This document shows, in pieces, positions 10,601 to 21,655 of a stretch of DNA of 64,000 nt; the stretch's first letter is position 1, and each line of letters opens with the position of its first letter. A program made the translations under genes and the position numbers. The notes under the pieces were generated by a model. It had not been told where the DNA came from. It did not search any database and saw only the letters and a list, made by a program, of their open reading frames with translations. Origin of the DNA: Cryptomeria japonica (Eukaryota > Streptophyta > Pinopsida > Cupressales > Cupressaceae); the NCBI RefSeq assembly GCF_030272615.1, contig NC_081410.1:113213933-113277932 (forward strand). Direction: 5' to 3'.

Positions 10601-10839
10601 ACGGTACAAAGTATCAACAGTAAGGGTATAATGGGCGGCTTGTCGGATAAAATTACATTTTTGGTTATGAGAGTGGTCAATGGGGAGGATATTGTTCTTT
10701 AGATAACCATATATCGGTCCATACAAAGGAGAATCCGAACTGGTTAAGGCATAAATAACATGGGATTCAGAGTGGTCATAGGCTGGGGAGAATAGTTGCT
10801 CTACCAGAAACTCATAACGACTCTGTTGTTCTGGAATTT

Positions 10840-11272
10840 GTAGTAATGAAGCGATGGTAGCCATGGCATCGGCTGCTTTGTTTTTCAACCTTGATATTTG
10901 CTTGAAGGTGATGTGTACAAAATACTGTTTGAAGTCATCCACCATTCGCTTGTAGGGTAGTAGCTTATCATCGTTTGTTTGATAGTCATTGTTGATTTGA
11001 TTGACGAGTAGTTGTGAATCTCCATAGACCATTAACTCTGTGATTTTCCATTCTACGGCCATTTTGATGCCTATAACCAATGCCTCATGTTCAGCCACAT
11101 TATTTGTGCATGGGAACATAAGCCGATATGATCTTCGTATAGTGTGTCCTTCAGGAGTGATAAATAGAATGCCAGCACCTGAACCATGTTGTGTGTAGGC
11201 TCTGTCACAGTATAGGGTCCATTGTGTGGTAGAAATAGCAAGAACGTCTTTGTTTGGAAATTCAATCTCCAT
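10840..11272 (-). pseudogene. Tat second (archaeal-type) RNase H
   Basis: A second RNase H domain between the classical RNase H and integrase. Motifs are YCDRAYTQHGSGAGILF, TNNVAEHEALVIGIKMA, VYGDSQLLVNQI and KNKAADAMA. All four acidic positions expected for catalysis (D, E, D, D) are present, though the first motif has CDRA where CDGA is usual. The open segment continues to 10457 as the link to integrase. This dual RNase H layout is what assigns the element to the Tat/Ogre group. Confidence 0.9.
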
Positions 11273-11332
11273 GGTTTGCTTTCCTGGTAGTGGTGCTTCA
11301 GCTAGTTGATCCGCAATTGCTTGTCCTTTGAT

Positions 11333-11660
11333 AGCTCTTCATTCTATGTAGTGGATGTCAAATTCACTGAGAATCATGACCCATTTAGCCAATCGGCCTA
11401 TAAGAGCTACCTTGCTGAGTAGGTATTTGAGAGGATCAATTTTTGCCACTAGCTTAATTGTGTGTGCTAGCATATAATGTCGGAACTTTTGAGATGCGAA
11501 GACTACTATTAGAAAAGCCTTCTTAATGAATGTATAGTTGAGTTCATAGCCATTCAATGTCTTGCTGATGTAGTATATGGTTCGTTCCTTTCCTTCTTGA
11601 TCTTCTTGTGCCAATAGTGCCCCCAGTGATATATCTGTTGTTGAAATTTATAAAATGAGT
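11333..11660 (-). pseudogene. Tat classical RNase H
   Basis: The gypsy-type RNase H following RT. Visible motifs are LGALLAQEDQEGKERTIYYI, then TFIKKAFLIVVFASQKFRHY, and AKIDPLKYLLSKVALIGRLA with KWVMILSEFDIHYIE at the end. A TAA lies near 11641 just before the first motif and a TGA near 11336 at the end. It is collinear and in frame with RT upstream and the second RNase H downstream. Confidence 0.88.
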
Positions 11661-11809
11661 GGCTTTCCTGCTATTGGTGGTACTAAAACTGGTGGGTTCA
11701 TCAGATACTGTTTGATTTGATAAAAAGATTCTGCACACTTGGCTTCCCATCTGAAAGGTACATTCTTATGTAGCAAATGATTGAATGGTAGACTTTTATC
11801 AGCTAGTTG

Positions 11810-12530
11810 AGCGATGAATCATCTGATTGATTGGAGTCATCCTTGTAGGGATCTGAGCTGACTGATATTCTTTGGTGGTGGCATCTCCATAATGGCTTGT
11901 ACCTTTGCAGGAACTACTTCAATACCTTTAGCCAAGACTATGTAGCCTAGTAACTTGCTTGATGTAACCCCGAAGACACACTTCTTAGGGTTGAGCCTGA
12001 CTTGGAATTTCTCCAATCGATCAAAGATCTTTGTTAGGATGCTGAGGTGTTTTTCTATAGTGAAGGATTTAGCTAGTAAATCATCCACATAGTCTTCCAT
12101 GAAGGTATGCATCATGTCATGAAAGATTGTTGTCATTGCTCATTGATAAGTAGCTCCTGCATTCTTTAAGCCAAAAGGCATAACATTCCAACAATATGTT
12201 CCCCAAGGATAGGTAAACACTATTTTATCTTGATCTTCTGGGGCTATTTTTATTTGATTATAGCCTGAAAAACCGTCCATTAGTGAGAGCATTGCATGGC
12301 CCGCTGTGAGGTCTACAATTATGTCGATACTGGGCAGACGAAAGTCATCCTTTGGACAGGCTTTGTTGACATCTCTAAAATCAGTGCAGATTCTAATACT
12401 GCCGTCTGGTTTTGATACTAGTACTATGTTGGAAATCCATTCTACATAGTCGATGGGTCGAATGAATCTGACATCTAACAGTTTCTTCAGTTCAGCCTTG
12501 ACCATGAGTGCCACCTGTGGATTCATCTTT
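11810..12530 (-). pseudogene. Tat reverse transcriptase, broken by stops
   Basis: The gypsy reverse transcriptase. Motifs in order are VLVSKPDGSIRICTDFRDVN (about 12430-12370), LMDGFSGYNQIKIAPEDQDK (about 12285), FTYPWGTYCWNVMPFGLKNA (12220-12160) and the active-site YVDDLL (about 12087-12070). The thumb and connection follow, with LNPKKCVFGV and LRSLQG. TGA codons at about 12527, 12137, 11834 and 11818 break an otherwise continuous frame; family alignments usually have Arg at such positions. The catalytic Asp pair is intact. Confidence 0.93.
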
Positions 12531-13868
12531 CATAGTTTTTGCTTGACTAGCTTAACTCCTGGAGAGATGGACAAGTGATGCATGATTAAGTGTGGATCAA
12601 TTCTGGGCATATCTGCATATGACCAAGAAAAGTTAATTTGTTTTTCTTTAAAAAAGATGATAAATGCTGATCTTTCTTCCTTTTTTAGAGATTCTGCTAG
12701 GTGTATGTTTTTGACTTCTTCTGTAGTACCAATGTTGATTGATTGAGTGGGCTCAATCAATATGGGTGATCGCTCATGAAAGTGTTCAGGAAGAGTGTCA
12801 AGTCTCCCATCCTTAGGTGCCTTAAAAAGGTTTTCACCCTCAGATGCGTCCTTTAATTTTACTTTTTTGTGATCTAGAGCTGCCATTGACTGGTTTTCAG
12901 CATCAGATTTTTTATTTGGTTCATTTTTGCGACTGAGAGACTTGGCACTTCCTGGGTTGCAGATATCGTTATCATGTTCACTGGTAGAGCTTATTTCCAG
13001 GTTAACGGTGCATAGGTAGTGGATAATAGATTCATCGTCTGTGAAAATTGGTATATCATGCATTTTGAGTTCATCCCAGTCGATGAGGTCAGGAAAGACA
13101 AGTGGTAAGGAATTGTTTGGTGGATCAAGTTTTGCTACTGTAAGTGTCAAGATAGAGGTTTCATCGTGATTGGTTGGGGTGCTAAAGAAGTGCAGGATTC
13201 CATCGAGGTCTTTGATGGTATCATCCTCTGTATAGACTTGTTCATAGTGTTTCTGCTCGCTTTTCTTGGTGTCATAGATATTCTGTGATCCAAATTCAAG
13301 TAGTCCATCTTCTGCATTATGTTCTTCTTGAGAAAGGGATATGGAGCTAGTATTGTTAATGGTATTTCTAGTAGCGTTTGAGAAGCTACCCCATTCATAT
13401 TCATTGGAATCAATCTCTGAGGTATCATCCCAGATTTTATTAGTGCTATAAACAGGTATGTTGTATGGTGAAAATAGATCTTTGATGATTGATACCAGTT
13501 TGATAGTCTTTGCTGATTCTATGTCGGATCCTACTTCTACCTTTTGTATTTGCTCATATACTATGCCTCCTTGTGGAGGAATAACAGTATCAGGAGATGA
13601 TTTTGTTTGTTTTTTAGATATTGGTGTTTGAATATGAGCTACTGCTGCAGATATGGCCTTCTTATGAATGAGGAGCTTTTCCTAATGTTTCTTCTGTTCT
13701 TAACATTCACGTGCCTTGTGGATTGTTTCTGCTGACTCAAATAGTGCTTCCTGCCAGGATTCTTCTTTGTACTTCTTCTTTTCTTTCCATTGAGGTTTTG
13801 GAGTTATGCGTGGTATCTTTCTTAATAGGAAAGTGAGTTTACAACCCAATCCTATTTTGTCTCTACTG
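12531..13868 (-). pseudogene. Tat pol spacer between protease and RT
   Basis: A hydrophilic region without a recognised domain, in the same frame as RT. It is rich in Asp, Glu, Ser and Asn, and ends in WSYADMPRIDPHLIMHHL just before RT, a motif typical of the start of plant gypsy RT. Near 13690 there are a TAA and a TAG in frame. Other open frames here (such as 13147-13428) are shadows. Confidence 0.7.
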
Positions 13869-13870
13869 AG

Positions 13871-14457
13871 CTATGAAGGAAGGTCTATTGGTTCAGTGAC
13901 TCCTTCTTTGCGTTTTCCAATAGGTCCTTTACCATTATATCCCATTTGTTGCATGATTAAGTAGCCCTTTCCATATAGGTGTGTTGGTAGAACTATGTCC
14001 AGAGTAGCTGCTTTGTTATCTTCTTCCTCATCTTTGTATAACCAGCTAAGGATGTCCTTTTCCTCTGATTCATGTGCTAGAGTGCTGAGTTGGATGAAGG
14101 TACCATCAAATTTGGTGATGGGCTGAGTTACCTGATGTGTTGATGTTGAAGGTAATCCATGAGATCTGGGTGATGTTGGTAAGTTGGCCAAACACATGGG
14201 TTCCAAAGAGTATTTTCCCATCCCTTGTTCTCTGATTTGCATTTTCTACTTGAAATCTCCAGATAATGATTCAAACTTTGCCTTCTATAGATCTGATGTT
14301 GAGGATTTCTGTTTTTCCCTATTACGGGGAACCAAACTATCCTGGGCTGCCCCCATTGCATTACAATGTTGAAATGGACTGTGATCAGTAGATATAGAGA
14401 CCTCTTGTCCGTTATAGGGAAATTTGACACACTGGTGATACGTAGAAGGCATTTCAT
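13871..14457 (-). pseudogene. Tat pol segment with G-patch-like motif
   Basis: Continues the pol frame after the protease. Residues around 89-121 of the open segment beginning at 14242 (about 13978-13880) read GKGYLIMQQMGYNGKGPIGK followed by RKEGVTEPID. The spaced glycines match a G-patch, an RNA/helicase-binding motif. Upstream, the frame from 14457 to 14245 holds EMPSTYHQCVKFPYNGQEV-like protease C-terminal sequence with two TAG codons. A G-patch next to a retroviral-type protease is known from betaretroviruses; here it is called by glycine pattern only. Confidence 0.6.
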
Positions 14458-14461
14458 GTAT

Positions 14462-14760
14462 CTAGGGTTGACCTAATAAAATATTGTATGTAAGGTCTAT
14501 GTCTAAGACTTGACACATAGTATCCTTTTGCACTCGTCCAACTTGAATGGGTAACATCACAGTTCCTTTAGATGATCTTTCCTCATCATCATATGCCTTT
14601 ATGGTAATCTTTTTACGTGGATCAATAGACTCCTCAGAGAAGCCTAATGCATGGATAAGTTTTAAGGTACATATATTAAGTCCAGCTCCTCCATCTATCA
14701 ATACTCTTTTTACTCGGTGCTTATAGACGATGACTTCAATATGGAGGTGAGTGTTATGTG
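14462..14760 (-). pseudogene. Tat aspartic protease
   Basis: A retropepsin-like segment with IDGGAGLNICTLKLIHALGF at about 14701-14640. This corresponds to the D-(S/G)-G-(A/S) active-site motif of plant gypsy protease. It is followed by the KITIKAYDDEERSSKGTVML strand region and VLDIDLTYNILLGQP at the end. The first active-site Asp is present. A TAG (about 14459) follows directly and the frame continues into the G-patch segment. Confidence 0.85.
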
Positions 14761-14788
14761 GATGACTTAAGGAAGTATTATCATGCTT

Positions 14789-16760
14789 TCAGAAGGTGAG
14801 ATTATGAGGCCCTGTCATATGAGCGACCATGGCTTGGAATTTGTCAGCATCCAGATCTTTAGGTACATTGGTTTCCAACAGTGCTTGTTCCAATATATCT
14901 TTGTGTTTTGATGACAGTTTCAGCAATTCTAGTATAGATATTTGAGCAAGAGTTTTGCGTAGTTGGCTGACTAAATCATATTGGATTTTTGGTGTAGTGT
15001 TTGTTGTTGTTGTGTGGCCCTTCAAGACATATTTCTGAGCTCTGGTTGTTACATTGACAGATTCCTGATTATGCTGGTCTCGGATTGTGATGACATTTAC
15101 ATGATTGTCTTCAACTGATATGTGATTGATGGTGTTATTGTAGATGTGATTGATACGAGCCCCACATGTATCATTTGAGGTTGAAGCTCCATCTTTGTTG
15201 TAGTTTAGAAGAGGATTTTTAAAGGCTTCATGGTCACCATTTGTTTTGAGACCATCCACCGTTAAATCACCTCAATCAATCATGTCTTGAACAGTGTTTT
15301 TCAATCTCATGCAATCGTTCATTCGATGACCTTTGTTGTGATGAAAATCACAAAAGTGTGAGTCATTCCACCAAGGTGGTTTGATTCGGGGTTCATAGTT
15401 GCTGATTGCGGGTAAAGAGATAATCTTGTTTGTCAGGAGTTCTCTAAATGATGACTCCAGTGATTGTCCTAGTGGTGTGAAGACACGTTTTTGGAAATTG
15501 TTGATGTTGTCTCATGAACTGTTATTAGGTCCTTGATTTGTGGTTTTGTTTTGAGTATCGTTGGTGTTGTTTGTGTTGGGTTGACCTTGATTGGTATTCG
15601 GTGGGTATGTGTTAGCATCTGGGTTAGCACCTTTAGGATTCTTTGTAGCTTGAGGATTTCCTGATAATGCGAGCACTGATTGTTTAGATTTTGGATCATG
15701 TGATTCATTACTGCCTTCGTTTTTGTTTCAAGTCCAGAATCTAGATTTGTCTAAGTTGTTGTTGTTTTGGTTATTGTAGTTTGATGAACTCGTTCCTTCT
15801 TTGAAGAATTTGAGCGTTCCCTTTTTGACACATGCTTCTTCTACTTGAATGCCATTTTCAATCAATTTAGCGAAAGATGGTATGCATTGGATTTTGAGCC
15901 TGCAACTCATCTCACCATTCAATTTGTGGATGAAAATTTCCATTTTCTCCTTTTCAGGAATATCTCGAGGATATTGTGAAACCATACGTTGCCAATGTTG
16001 AAGGAATACCATGAATGTTTCATTGTTTTTCTATTTGGTGTTGCAGACGTCTAGCATGGTTATAGCATGTTGAATGTTATAGGAATATTGTGTTCTGAAT
16101 TTGTTGACCAATTCATCAAATGATCTGACAGGAGGTGTGATTTTGGATAGCCATTCCATTGTTTGTCCTCCCAAGCTTCTTGGGAACAACCTCATCATAT
16201 AGGTGTCATCATGAGAAAATTCAAGACTCATGGTACAAAATTCTCTGACGTGATCACGAGGATCGCTTTTCCCATTGTACTTGTCAAATTTAGGCACGTT
16301 TGAGTTTGGAGGAAAAGGAATCATGTGCAATCTTCTGTCAAAGGGATAAGGACAAATTTCATTTAATGAGTACTGTACTGTCATCCCTTGTTGCATGTCT
16401 TGCATTTGTCTTTGTAACATTTGCATTTGTTGAGTAAGGGCAACCAAAGGCGCATTGTTTTGCCAAGGGAAGAGTTCTTCCCTTGCATTAAACCTGGGTT
16501 GAAATGGTGTATGGAACGGTATGTTTTGCTCAAGAATGTTTTATCCGGGTGTATGTTGTTCTGGTATGTTTTGTTCAGGAATATCATGTTCAGGATCGCA
16601 TGCTTCTCCTTCTCATTGTCGTTCTTGATATTTGTAATGTTGAGGTCTCATTCTAAACATGTCTGTGTCAAAGTCTTCAGGGAGTTTAACCCCTTTGCTT
16701 GTGAGCATGAGCAAGTATTTTTCCTTGTCATTTTCCATGAGTCTTTCCACAAGTTTTGGA
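14789..16760 (-). pseudogene. Tat gag, broken by stops
   Basis: Capsid-type segment 16447-15728 includes MIPFPPNSNVPKFDKYNGKS, DPRDHVREFCTMSLEFSHDD, MEWLSKITPPVRSFDELVNK and ETFMVFLQHWQ, the plant retrotransposon gag domain. An Asn/Thr-rich linker follows. A zinc finger of the form C-x2-H-x5-H-x4-C (FCDFHHNKGHRMNDC) lies at about 15365-15318. The segment 15259-14789 links to protease. Stops include TGA and TAA near 16600-16545, TAG at 16029, and TGA at 15728, about 15521 and about 15274. One frame holds from about 16750. Confidence 0.85.
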
Positions 16761-17646
16761 ATGAAGCACTTTCTTGGCATTCCTGAAGAAGTTCTTCAGA
16801 AATTTTAGTATCCTCTAGATGTGGACCTTCAAAAGGATTTGATAACCTCCGATTCATACTGGATTCTGCTTGTGCCTCACTTTGTTTGTTTTGTTGAGAG
16901 CAAGTAATAGGCATTTTAGTAGAAGCTTTCTGTGACAAAGGGGACAAAATCCTCTTCGATATGTTGTTTGGGGGTTGGTGGTTCAAATTGGGGTATGTTG
17001 TAAGTGATGCACTCGTTGGGAAAGAATGCTGGATTGATCTTTCCTCCACGGTTTATGATTTGACTGAATGCGGATTTTTGACAATATGCCCTAGTTTTCA
17101 AAGGCTCTTTGTCAAATTTGTTGGATTTGTTCTGGATATAAAGTTTGACGTGATGAAGGAATGTTTGATGAGATTTGAAGAGTTGACGATTGATGTATAA
17201 AAATTTATTTATTTTGATAAATTTGGAAAAACTTGGTTGTTGTTTCTTCAACGTGGTGTTACGATAAATATTCTTTCTTCTCAGAATATGGGGATTAGTC
17301 TTGCATAAATGATCAATGGTTTCCTTTGAATTGTTTTGGATTCATTTGATCTTGCTTTGAAAATTCAAGTTTTACTTTATCAAAGTGAAGGTTTAGATGC
17401 CCCCTCATGACAAAGCGTGTCAAATGATATGGATAAAGTCTCCCGATATGGAAACTTGATTTCACAACCTGAGGTTTTAAACAATTTTTTTTGAGATAAA
17501 ATATGCGAGAAATAGTTTTTAAAGCTCTGTTTTCGATACTCTGGTTTGATGAAAAACGAAGCTAATGTAAAGAGGTTTCCAAAAATGTCTTCTAAATTTT
17601 CAAAATTCTTCACTGTTTTGCCTCCTGGTTTTCTAGGTTTGGTCAC
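16761..17646 (-). pseudogene. Tat gag N-terminal or leader open frames
   Basis: Open segments 17646-17380, 17251-16916 and 17049-16761 lie upstream of gag in different frames. The middle one includes AFFPNECITYNIPQFEPPTP, and the next reads SMNRRLSNPFEGPHLEDTK. Both look compositionally coding. The frame must shift twice (near 16920 and 16760) to join gag at KLVERLMENDKEKYLLMLTS. I recognise no domain. Some Tat/Ogre elements carry an extra ORF before gag, and this may be its remnant. Confidence 0.45.
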
Positions 17647-18025
17647 GCGCTAAAACAGAGACGGGATGCACTAAAGAAATTTCTTCATGCGCTAAGCAAA
17701 AGACCACACACGCTAAGCTGCCCCCGGCCACACACTAACTGTTTTAGACTACTAAATTTTTTTTTCTATTTTTCTCAAAAAAGTATGTGCTAATATGGGT
17801 CTGCTACACGCTAACTATTAAACCTTACGCGCTATTGTTTGATTCCTACGTGCTAAGCTGATGTTTCAACGCGCTAGGCTATTTTCTGGATGTGCTAACT
17901 GTTTAATGTTGTTTTGAAATTTTGGTAGAACTCTACTGTTTCAACTGGATGTGCTAACTTGATGTTCTAATGCGCTAACAAATGTACCACACGCGCTAAG
18001 AAGTTTCTCTCAGGCGCTAGACTAT
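17640..18025 (-). repeat. Octamer array B (ATGCGCTA on plus strand)
   Basis: About fifteen copies of (A/C)(T/C)GCGCTAA and close variants (ATGTGCTAAC, CACGCGCTAA, ATGCACTAA) at about 20-30 bp spacing. On the element's own strand they read TTAGCGCAT. This is the reverse of array A near the 3' LTR. The array begins just upstream of the first leader open frame. Confidence 0.82.
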
Positions 18026-19524
18026 CCTGATATTTTCCTTTGGTTGGTTTTTTGCAATTTTTGGATTTTTGTTATGAGTTTTTCAGTTTTGATGGATGAT
18101 TTTCTGAAGTAATAAATGCAAACATAGCACCAAAGAGACAACCATTTTGCTTAATCTAAGAAAAAATGTATTTTCTACGAGGATGTGTTCAAATCCCCAA
18201 TGTTTTAACAGGTTTGGATACAAATAATACACTTCAAGAAGACTCTTTATTCAAATGTCATAAGTAATATCATAGCCCACTAGTTTCAATATTCCATCAG
18301 CTCAAACAACCGTGTCACCCCCTAGGGGGTGCTCATTTTTTTTCCTTTTGCTAGAAATTAACTCAAAGTGAATTGCTTCACAATTGAGGAGTTATCTTGG
18401 GAGATATATGGTGAGCGATCTTGAGGGCAGATTCTTCCCCACCCTTGCACTATGATATTACAAATGTCTAGTTACTGACTTGGTTCAAGGTTTCTATTTC
18501 TATGGTTCATAATCAGGCTTCTTGTTCGGCCGTCAGTGATAAACTCCCTCAAGAGGCTTCCCAACCTTTAGAACAAAGGCTTTACGTATCTCAAGGATAC
18601 TGGGGGAAGGCTAATTGCTACGCGCAACCATTGAAAATGACTTTCGTCACTTTCCACTTCTGATTATAGTGAGTTGGAACACTTGGCGTCAAAGCCATTT
18701 CCCACTTAGGTCATTCCCTTCACACCGGCCATGAATGGCTTTAAGAGTTGATTTCAACTCCTCGAGAAGGTAGGCCTGCTAAAGGATTTATTGCTTGAAA
18801 TACTAAAAGCATAAGAGTGGTTTGGCTTTTAGGTCACTCAGTTAAGGGGAGAGCATATACCTTCCACTTTCGAGACAAGGCAAACAAAGTTCTTTTTACC
18901 TTTCAAGTCAATGATTTGCTAGCTTCTACTTGGAGATGTTGCTCCAACAAGCACGGTGTTCCTTTTATTTCCTCAAAGCAATGATTATCTAATCTAGCAA
19001 AAGAACCTGGTCAACAAAGCAAAACTTCGATGTGGTCAACAAAAGAAAATAAGAAATGAGGAAGAATTTCCCTCTTTATCTTGAACAAAACAGGACAAGT
19101 GTGATTCTTTTACTTTGCAAAAATGAAGTGAATCCTTTTCTGAACCAAAGGATGGTGAAGTTCTTTTTAAAGCTATCTTTGCAAAAAGAAAGATTGTTTT
19201 GTTCTTTTTATAATCCAAATTGAGAATTTTCTCTCCTAGAAAAGCAAGAAAAATTGTTGTTGTGGTTCGTTTTACAGCCCAAATAAGGTGAGTTCGGTTT
19301 TATTTAACAAGAGTTAAATTTTTAAAATTTTTTTACTAACTTAACTAAGTTAGTAAAAATCTAAACTATGTATAACTCTAAAAATAACTAAGCTCATCCC
19401 TGCAATAAGATGTTAGAAATCCTGCAAAACATTGACTCAAAATAGTTAAAAAGATTTTGGATCTGGTGGACTTCTACAAGTCTAACTTTTAAATTTGGTT
19501 ACAATTTTATTTTATTTTATTTTC
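18026..19524 (-). other. Tat element 5' leader, noncoding
   Basis: About 1.5 kb without a convincing open frame or strong repeat, between octamer arrays B and C. A 60-residue minus-strand frame at 19036-19218 is compositionally unremarkable. Long untranslated leaders are normal for Tat elements. Confidence 0.55.
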
Positions 19525-19825
19525 TGTCGGTGATGCGCTACAGAACAAACTGTATGCGCTACAGAATGGATGAGATGCGCTATCTAACAGACCCGATACG
19601 CTAAGCTATTTTCTAAAAGTGCTAAACTGGTTTTTGGATGCGCCACACTGTTTTTCTCCCGCACCGAGACCTACAGGAAAATATTAGTGGGATGATGCGC
19701 TAATTTAAAGGCTTCACGCGCTATATGATAGACTGCACATGCTAAACAGTAAGCTTGATGCACTATACTATTAACCGGAAGTGCTATAGAATGTTTCCCA
19801 CGCGCTGATTCCTGTTTCCCGTGTA
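19525..19825 (-). repeat. Octamer array C (ATGCGCTA on plus strand)
   Basis: About twelve copies of GATGCGCTA and variants (TATGCGCTAC, GATACGCTAA, CACGCGCTAT, AAGTGCTAAA) at about 20-28 bp spacing. It ends about 50 bp before the primer site. Orientation is the same as array B and opposite to array A. Confidence 0.82.
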
Positions 19826-19873
19826 CCTGCAAAAGAGGTTAAATTTAAAAACTGATTTGATATATGGGGTCGC

Positions 19874-19891
19874 GCCCCACGGTGGGCACCA
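19874..19891 (-). promoter_or_regulatory. Primer binding site of the Tat element
   Basis: On the minus strand this reads TGGTGCCCACCGTGGGGC, four bases inside the 5' LTR end. TGG complements the CCA end of a tRNA and the position is right. I cannot assign the tRNA by eye. Confidence 0.75.
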
Positions 19892-19895
19892 GAAA

Positions 19896-21340
19896 TGTAT
19901 TAGGGAAAAGCGGGTCGATAGAACTTGAAATGTGAAAAATGGAGTCCTAGGGAGCCTTGCTCACACACCCACACGACTTTTTGGTGCAAGCTATGGAGTC
20001 ATGAAGTATGGATCAGCTTCCCAAGGTTGGTTCCATGGTTCTCTATCTTACAAGGTCCCTCAAACCAACGTTTTTGGTCTCAGATCACTAAGCAAAATGG
20101 TTTAGGGATGACAAATGCAAGAACAAGGGATGCTTTGGTTGATTTTAAGATGAAATGCATCCTAAGCTATGCATGATCCTATAAATGTAATAAACTAGTT
20201 AAAAGATGATAAGATTAGTAACAATACTATCCTAGCATGCTATATTAGTCTACGATTAAACTAAATGATAAGGGAAATACTCTAAACATGCATATTTAGA
20301 TTAATTCCTATTGAAAAGAGAGGCTTAATGATGAGCACAAATGATATTTTTAAAACTTGGATGGATTTTAGTATAAGTGTGATGCTAAAGACTTGGATCT
20401 ATGAAAATGGAGGAATGAGAGCTCTATTTATAGAAAAAATAGGGCAATGGATGGTTAGGATTGAAAGAGTTAATCAAGGGCTAAGTTTGAAAGTTGGGAA
20501 TCCATGTTTGCAATTAACACCAATGAAATGGTGACAAATGTCAACATAAGACTAGGTTGAGAAGAGAGGTAGGAAGCATTAAATGCTTGAGAAGACCTCA
20601 TGGTTATCTTAGGGGTAAGGGTTATGGTTAAGTTAGGGTTATCCAATGGATAAAGGTTTTACCCAAAGGATAAACTCTTGTGCAAAAGATTAAGGATAAC
20701 CATGGTCAAAACAATAAATGTTTTATGAGACCCTTGGGTTACATGGAGGTTGAGTTAAAATAAATTCTTTAATAATGTTAGAGGGTTTAGTTAACCATTA
20801 ATGGTTAGGAAGACTTTCAAAGTTAAGTGGTTGAAGCCTTTAAGGGTTTTCAAAGACTTTGAAGGTTTGAGAAGTGACCTCCCCTTGCTTAGGGATGTGA
20901 CAAAGTTTAGGAGATGAGTTTAGGCTAATTGGAAGCGATTAGAAGAATCTAGAAGGGATTAGAAATAGGGCTTAGGAGGCAAGTGGGAGGTGTAGGACTT
21001 TGTAAGTGGATGAAGGGATAATAGGTTTTAATTGAATAAAATGGATTTAATTCAATTTGGTTGCAATTGGGGAAATTAAATAAATTAGATTGATTCAATT
21101 TAGGATAACTTTTTAATTAAATTTGAATTTAATTAACAAGTGGATAGGGGATTTAATTGAATAAAATGATTTATTCTATTAAATGGTAAAAGAGGTATAG
21201 TGAATTTAATTTAAATAAATTGGGTAATTTACTTAATTAAATAGAGGAATGTGGGTTATTCAATTAAATTGGATTTAATTAAATAGAGAAATGAACATAA
21301 AATATTCATTTAGGAATATGGTCATTTTTATATGTCTACA
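19896..21340 (-). mobile_element. Tat element 5' LTR, full length
   Basis: 1445 bp with termini TG...CA on either strand (TGTA...TACA). The left 1143 bp matches the LTR at 4039-5181. The outer 302 bp (21039-21340) is AT-rich with repeated GGATTTAATT-type words and is missing from the other LTR. The target duplication GTATA follows at 21341-21345. Confidence 0.88.
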
Positions 21341-21414
21341 GTATATATTTCTTTCATTTTCATTAATAAGATCGTGTGCCTGTGTGAATCACTATGGTGA
21401 CTATTCCAATTTCA
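21341..21414 (+). mobile_element. copia-1 3' LTR, right part, plus second GTATA copy
   Basis: GTATA (21341-21345) is the second target duplication. The following TATTTCTTTCATTTTCATTA with an AATAAG signal looks like the end of a plant copia LTR. It stops at TTTCA (21414). From 21415 the sequence matches repeat R2 at about 34910, so the copia element ends here and had inserted into R2. The next five bases, GTACT, would be its duplication; the other copy lies outside the window. Confidence 0.65.
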
Positions 21415-21655
21415 GTACTGACTCAAGTTTCATGGTCACAACTCTGGCATAGATACTATAGATTCTAGGGCTCTCTCTGTCCGTCACATTGTGGATGGAC
21501 TCCATTATCATGTGGGTATTCATTTTCCTCTCAATGTCACCGTGCTAGCAAGCTAAATAGTGAAAAGTTGCCCTCTTGAATCTTTCCATTTTATTTGTAA
21601 ATGTGATACTACTTACCAACAAGAAGATAATATGTCTTATGATATACTCATATTT
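21415..21655 (+). repeat. Repeat R2, copy 1 (right half)
   Basis: About 240 bp closely matching 34910-35145, including GGGCTCTCT...GTCC, CACATTGTGGATGGACTCCA and TCTTGAATCTTTC...ATTTTA. It is the DNA into which copia-1 inserted. The class is unknown. Confidence 0.8.

Larger units (their letters stand above)
4039..21340 (-). mobile_element. Tat-type Ty3/gypsy retrotransposon, 17.3 kb
   Basis: A long element read on the minus strand. Its 5' LTR is at the right (19896-21340), then primer site, octamer-rich leader, gag, protease, RT, RNase H, a second RNase H and integrase. A 3' variable region carrying an antisense PMD gene follows, and the 3' LTR is at the left (4039-5181). A second, archaeal-type RNase H between RNase H and integrase is the hallmark of the Tat/Ogre group. 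The flanking GTATA duplication places the insertion inside the copia-1 LTR. The two LTRs differ by roughly 4-6% by eye. Its gag-pol keeps one frame but has about twenty stops, so it is not autonomous now. Confidence 0.9.
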
